A stretch of DNA of 18,075 bases from JANOZM01 sp031429355. Lineage in GTDB: Bacteria > Pseudomonadota > Gammaproteobacteria > Burkholderiales > Burkholderiaceae_E. The translations under genes and the position numbers were made by a program. The DNA lies in contig JANOZM010000008.1 of the NCBI GenBank assembly GCA_031429355.1, positions 1 through 18,075 on the forward strand, given 5' to 3'. This document shows, piece after piece, positions 14,774 to 18,075 of the stretch. Position 1 is the stretch's first letter. Every line of letters starts with the position of its first letter. The notes below the pieces were generated by a model. The model saw nothing but the letters and a program-made list of their open reading frames with translations. It was not told the DNA's origin and made no database searches.

Positions 14774-17575
14774 TTAATTCAAAGCTCGGCTCACCTGTGC
14801 ATTGAGTGCGCCTTGCAACAATGCGATGGACTCATTGAGGTGGGCGCGGGTTTCAATGCGATTGGCGTAGCTGGCACGCGTTGCGGCGGTCTTCAGTGTC
14901 ACTAGTAATTGGCGTGCTTGTTCGCGCAGTAAGCTCTTGGCCTCGGCAGGCATGCGCGGATTGGGCGTGGCGACCGAAGTCGCGAGTAAACGCGCGTGTT
15001 CGCGCTGCAAATTGCGGCGCATTGGGCTGATCGCTGTACCTTTATTTAACTCGCTCCAGATCGCTGTTTGCACAGTTCTGTAAACCTCTGCCAACGGCAG
15101 GGCTTGGGCTGGCTTGACTAGTTTTTCAGTCGCGTTTAACAGACGCGAAGCAACGGTATCCCGCATCAATTGCGCAAGTGTATTGCGTTGTAAGCCCAAT
15201 ACCCGATTAGACACCGAGTAATCCATTGACGGTATGTTTCCTGAATTGAATTCTTCGTCCAAATTATCCCAACGTTCTTCAAAATCCAAGACCATCTTGC
15301 CAAGGAATTCTGGTTTGAAGTTAAAGGCATCCACTTCGAACAAATGCTTGGTTAGTAGTTGTAAAGCGCGTCGTTGTTTTTCATCTGATACGGGGGTTAG
15401 TGGCTGACGACCTGAGCCCGCTTTATCCCTAAGCACGGTAACACCGCCAACGTATTTACTAGTTAAGTCGGTGATTTGTCCGATAAGGTTAAAACCGCGC
15501 TCGAAATTACGGCGTATCGTTTCGTAAGCCGTTCCTTCGGGTAGCGATTTACTTTGCCAACGATCCCACAGCTCTCGAATCACTGTAAAGCGTTTTTCAT
15601 AAAATCCGAGTGGATCAGAACTCAAATCGCTGCGATTGATTTCCGGATCAATGCCCTCTACGATAGAACCAAAACCGGCGTCTTCGTCAGTGCCATAGGC
15701 TAGTGCCGGTTGCGTGGAGCGCGCCAAAATACTGCGTAAGCTAGCGGCTTCTTCGGTAGATGTAAATTGCTTGTAACCGTATTCAACTGCCCAGCGATCG
15801 TACTCGCCCACGGTAATCATGCTGTACTGACCTTGCCGCTCGTTCTTTAGCGCGATGTTTAAGGCGTTATAGTCCATGACTGAAGAGGAAATTCCTTTTT
15901 CAGCGCCATACTTCGAATCACGTAACTGTTCAGCTGTCACTGAACTCGAACCGCGAAAGTTATGGCGTAAGCCGATGGTGTGGCCTACTTCGTGAGTCAT
16001 CAAATCTTTGACTGCATCCATTACAAATTGCTCGGCTTGTGGTGAACCGTATTCGAATTCGCCTCGCGCGACCAGTAACTCAAGGCCGAAAGCCACTTCA
16101 TTTAGTTTATCGTTCGCATAAGTACACAATGCGGGTACCTGTCCATTCGCTAAAAACGATGTCACGGGACGCGGCGGGTCTTCGTTTAGGCGACCAGTAT
16201 AAACGCGCGAAATATCTTCGTTTACTTCGATATCGGCATCTAGTATTTCACCGGTGCGTGGATCGACTTTGGATGGACCTCGGGCGCCAAATGGGATGTT
16301 GCGGCCAGCGACCCAACGAACTGATGCAAAGCGGGTTGCAGACGTGTCAAAGTCGGCGTTGTCCTCTTGCTGCTTAACGACGATTGCATTGCGAAAGCCC
16401 GCTTGCTCGAAGGCTTTGTTCCATTCCAGCACGCCAGCGGTAACGGCAGCTCGGTAACGCACGGGAATGTTCTTATCTAACCAAAAAAAAATCGGCTCTT
16501 TTGGCTCGCTGATCGCCGTGGTTGGATCTTTCTTTTCAAGGCGCCACCGCTGAATCATGCGTTGTTTGGGATCGCGAACATCGGGATCAGTGAGGTCGGT
16601 AATTGTCGTCGGAAAGTAGCCAACCCGTTGGTCCGAAGCTCTTGTGGCCATTGGTGTTTCAGGCAATGCCGAAAAACCGTAGTAGTAACCGAAAAAAAGG
16701 CTTCGAACATCGGGCAAAGTCAAAGGCAATCGTAATGGCGGTGCAGCAGGACTTGGCACAGGTGGCGGTAATGCAATTCTTGCCAATGTGTAATGGGCCT
16801 TAATTTGAAAGCCGGTTTCGCTTGCGCTATTTTTGGCGCGATCAATCGATGAAGCACGCGCATCAAATGCATAGGATTGTCTGTAAGTTTGCTCAAGCTT
16901 TTGAGCGCCGCCTGGAAAGTCATTCACGAGTAATGCGTTGGCTTCGATCAAAATTGATTTGCGTTCCGGATGTGGTGCGCTTGCCATCGTCACTTGGCCA
17001 ATCAACGACTCGGAAAACGACCGTTCGATCATCCGTGATGCAGGGGTGTTGGCCGCAGCACGAAAGGCACTATTCATGGCCAACAGCTGTACGCCAGTAG
17101 GTCCAAATCGTTGAAACTTGACCATTTGCTGTCCACCCCCGGCAGCAAGGTAAGCGCCCATTTGATTCCCGAAGATGCCAGAATCGCCTAGTGCATGGGT
17201 GACATTAACCGAAAAGAAAAAGGGCTTATTCAGCATCGACTCAGGAATTTCGATCCAGACTTTGTCATCTTTTTGCCAAGTGGTAAAAAAACCTTTTTCT
17301 TCTTTGGCGTTTTTAATGATTTCGGCAAAGGGCCTAGGCGCCCCTGCAGCTGCTGGAGGCGCAGCGGGAACCGCTGAGGCAACTGATCCGCCGGGCGCAA
17401 CTGGTGATGCCGCTGCTGGCGCCAGAGCGGCTGAAGCAGGTGCAACGGGCGAATCTTTAGCCGTAGGCGGCGGTGCTTTTACGGTCGCGATTGATGGGCC
17501 ACTTTTGGCGCTATCGACGGTTACTGCACAGCCAGAGATTAAGGACAGAGCAACTATGCTTACGAGTGTTTTCAT
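14774..17575 (-). CDS. Zinc-dependent metalloprotease lipoprotein (DUF5117/DUF4953 type)
   Basis: This 933-residue envelope protein starts with a lipoprotein signal, MKTLVSIVALSLISGC, with the lipid-bearing cysteine at C16. A Pro/Ala-rich linker of about 60 residues follows. The middle part (about 85-300) resembles the DUF5117 region and the following part the DUF4953 metalloprotease domain. The zinc site is HEVGHTIGLRH (H528, E529, H532, H538), of the metzincin type HExxHxxGxxH, and a Met-turn candidate SSVMDYN (M567) follows. All catalytic residues are present. The gene stands alone, converging on the importer operon. There is no clear ribosome site, but the signal peptide fixes the start well. 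The substrate is unknown; a role in degrading extracellular or periplasmic protein is inferred from the family. Confidence 0.93.
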   Translation of the reverse strand: MKTLVSIVALSLISGCAVTVDSAKSGPSIATVKAPPPTAKDSPVAPASAALAPAAASPVAPGGSVASAVPAAPPAAAGAPRPFAEIIKNAKEEKGFFTTWQKDDKVWIEIPESMLNKPFFFSVNVTHALGDSGIFGNQMGAYLAAGGGQQMVKFQRFGPTGVQLLAMNSAFRAAANTPASRMIERSFSESLIGQVTMASAPHPERKSILIEANALLVNDFPGGAQKLEQTYRQSYAFDARASSIDRAKNSASETGFQIKAHYTLARIALPPPVPSPAAPPLRLPLTLPDVRSLFFGYYYGFSALPETPMATRASDQRVGYFPTTITDLTDPDVRDPKQRMIQRWRLEKKDPTTAISEPKEPIFFWLDKNIPVRYRAAVTAGVLEWNKAFEQAGFRNAIVVKQQEDNADFDTSATRFASVRWVAGRNIPFGARGPSKVDPRTGEILDADIEVNEDISRVYTGRLNEDPPRPVTSFLANGQVPALCTYANDKLNEVAFGLELLVARGEFEYGSPQAEQFVMDAVKDLMTHEVGHTIGLRHNFRGSSSVTAEQLRDSKYGAEKGISSSVMDYNALNIALKNERQGQYSMITVGEYDRWAVEYGYKQFTSTEEAASLRSILARSTQPALAYGTDEDAGFGSIVEGIDPEINRSDLSSDPLGFYEKRFTVIRELWDRWQSKSLPEGTAYETIRRNFERGFNLIGQITDLTSKYVGGVTVLRDKAGSGRQPLTPVSDEKQRRALQLLTKHLFEVDAFNFKPEFLGKMVLDFEERWDNLDEEFNSGNIPSMDYSVSNRVLGLQRNTLAQLMRDTVASRLLNATEKLVKPAQALPLAEVYRTVQTAIWSELNKGTAISPMRRNLQREHARLLATSVATPNPRMPAEAKSLLREQARQLLVTLKTAATRASYANRIETRAHLNESIALLQGALNAQVSRALN

Positions 17576-17623
17576 TTTGTGCGTTGGTTTTATTGAACGG
17601 GTTGTAGCTTGGTGGCCAATACT

Positions 17624-17651
17624 CTCATATTGGGAAGCGTTCTAGCGTCAA
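17624..17651 (-). promoter_or_regulatory. Putative promoter of the metalloprotease gene
   Basis: On the minus strand, TTGACG (17651-17646) lies 16 bases before TATGAG (17629-17624), matching consensus at 5 and 4 of 6 positions. Transcription would start about 40 bases before the metalloprotease ATG. Confidence 0.45.
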
Positions 17652-17696
17652 CTAGTCAAAGCGTTTATTTCGCACCCAACACGAAAGAGCTGCTAA

Positions 17697-17850
17697 GCCT
17701 ATGACCACGCAACATGTGATGTCGCCGGTGGAGTTCATGCATCGGCAGCGGCAACCGACAGCCAAGAGCCATCCAAACACGGTCGGCCAATGCGCTTGGG
17801 TTGGGCCAAACTATTGAAGCGAGCCGTTCAACTTAGACCTGACCCATTAA
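17697..17850 (+). pseudogene. Relic of an IS91-family transposase, C-terminal region, frameshifted
   Basis: One frame reads from 17697 through HGRPMRLGWAKLLKRA, ending at 17825. Shifting by one base, the next codons read FNLDLTH and then a stop (17827-17850). Together this reproduces the C-terminal block of IS91-type transposases, where a GWA.LLKRVF.LDL.HC.NCGG pattern precedes a zinc ribbon. The zinc-ribbon cysteines are missing, as is everything upstream. A possible VYFAPN at 17663-17680, in another frame, may be the family's GVFAPN motif. No element ends are visible. This is mobile-element debris beside the loop junction, not an active transposase. Confidence 0.6.
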
Positions 17851-17938
17851 AAAGTAGATTAACTGCTTGCAAGCAATGCACTTCCGATTGCGCAGGTACG
17901 GTGACAGGTTTTGTCGGTACCCTTCAACCGTGGAAGAA
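17851..17938. other. Unassigned spacer between transposase relic and vapC fragment
   Basis: These are 88 bases with no recognisable gene, repeat or site. A plus-strand frame from 17790 runs through it into the vapC fragment, but that is antisense readthrough and not a gene. Confidence 0.5.
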
Positions 17939-18075
17939 TTATTCAAACGGTTCAACAACTAATCCAGCGAAGATTCGAAAGTGATCGGCATTCCGAGTTA
18001 GTACAGCATATCCGTGATGTAACGCCGTTGCAGCGATTAACGCATCATGTGCTCCAGAAGTTATGTTCTTAGGTA
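17939..18075 (-). pseudogene. Truncated vapC-like PIN toxin, 3' end (right copy)
   Basis: This is the right-hand copy of the same vapC fragment as at 1-177. It enters from the window edge and ends with VEPFE and a TAA stop at 17941-17939. The DALIAATALHHG and VLTRNADHF motifs lie in the part shared with the left end. The 18 bases from 17939 to 17956 are unique to this end and complete the reading frame of the left copy, which supports the loop closure. Confidence 0.8.
17957..18075. repeat. Right copy of 119-bp terminal direct repeat
   Basis: Identical to bases 1-119. Removing one copy leaves a unique sequence of 17,956 bp that can be drawn as a circle. Confidence 0.97.

Noticed and set aside
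17175..17645. 156-codon plus-strand open frame, Ala/Gly-rich
   Set aside because: It is antisense to the signal peptide and Pro/Ala linker of the metalloprotease gene. Its composition follows from the GC-rich codons on the other strand, and it has no ribosome site or family resemblance.
17790..17984. 64-codon plus-strand frame near the right end
   Set aside because: It begins inside the transposase relic, crosses the spacer and ends antisense to the vapC fragment, so it is not a single gene.
1..18075. Complete plasmid
   Set aside because: Although the sequence closes as a circle, there is no recognisable replication initiator, partition, mobilisation or resolvase gene, and most content looks chromosomal. 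The closure alone does not prove a replicon.

Overview
The window is 18,075 bases of bacterial DNA, roughly half G+C by eye, with mostly chromosome-like gene content. The gene set suggests a proteobacterium, most likely a betaproteobacterium of the Burkholderiales type. The clues are a livG-livF-livK-livH-livM style amino-acid transport operon, a Tat-exported DUF1501 protein paired with a DUF1800 lipoprotein, and a large DUF4953-type metalloprotease lipoprotein. This placement is inferred from family resemblance, not from a search.

The first 119 bases (1-119) and the last 119 bases (17957-18075) are identical. The sequence therefore closes on itself as a 17,956-bp loop, and a truncated PIN-toxin gene reads straight through the join in frame. 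No replication, partition, mobilisation or integrase gene is visible. The loop could be an assembly-graph artefact, a tandem chromosomal duplication, or an extrachromosomal circle; sequence alone does not decide.

Layout. (A) 1-254 plus 17576-18075: the junction zone. It holds a frameshifted IS91-like transposase relic, the 3' half of a vapC gene, and the cut left edge of an rhs gene. (B) 276-3961: an N-terminally truncated Rhs/YD-repeat protein ending in an HNH nuclease toxin tip, overlapped by a DUF4265 protein that is the likely immunity protein. (C) 4248-4921: an intact minus-strand Phd/YefM-VapC toxin-antitoxin pair. (D) 5274-8422: a minus-strand DUF1800-DUF1501 operon, divergent from a plus-strand exported protein of unknown function (8554-9834). 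(E) 10048-14680: a five-gene branched-chain-amino-acid-type ABC importer operon with a terminator-like hairpin after the binding-protein gene. (F) 14774-17575: a large minus-strand zinc metalloprotease lipoprotein converging on the importer operon.

Regions B and C and the junction look like accessory DNA with conflict modules and mobile-element debris. Regions D, E and F look like ordinary envelope and nutrient-uptake genes. The points most worth checking are the circular closure and its breakpoint cluster, the HNH/DUF4265 pair, and the asymmetric ATP sites predicted for the LivG/LivF pair, in which LivF has Arg in place of the Walker A lysine.
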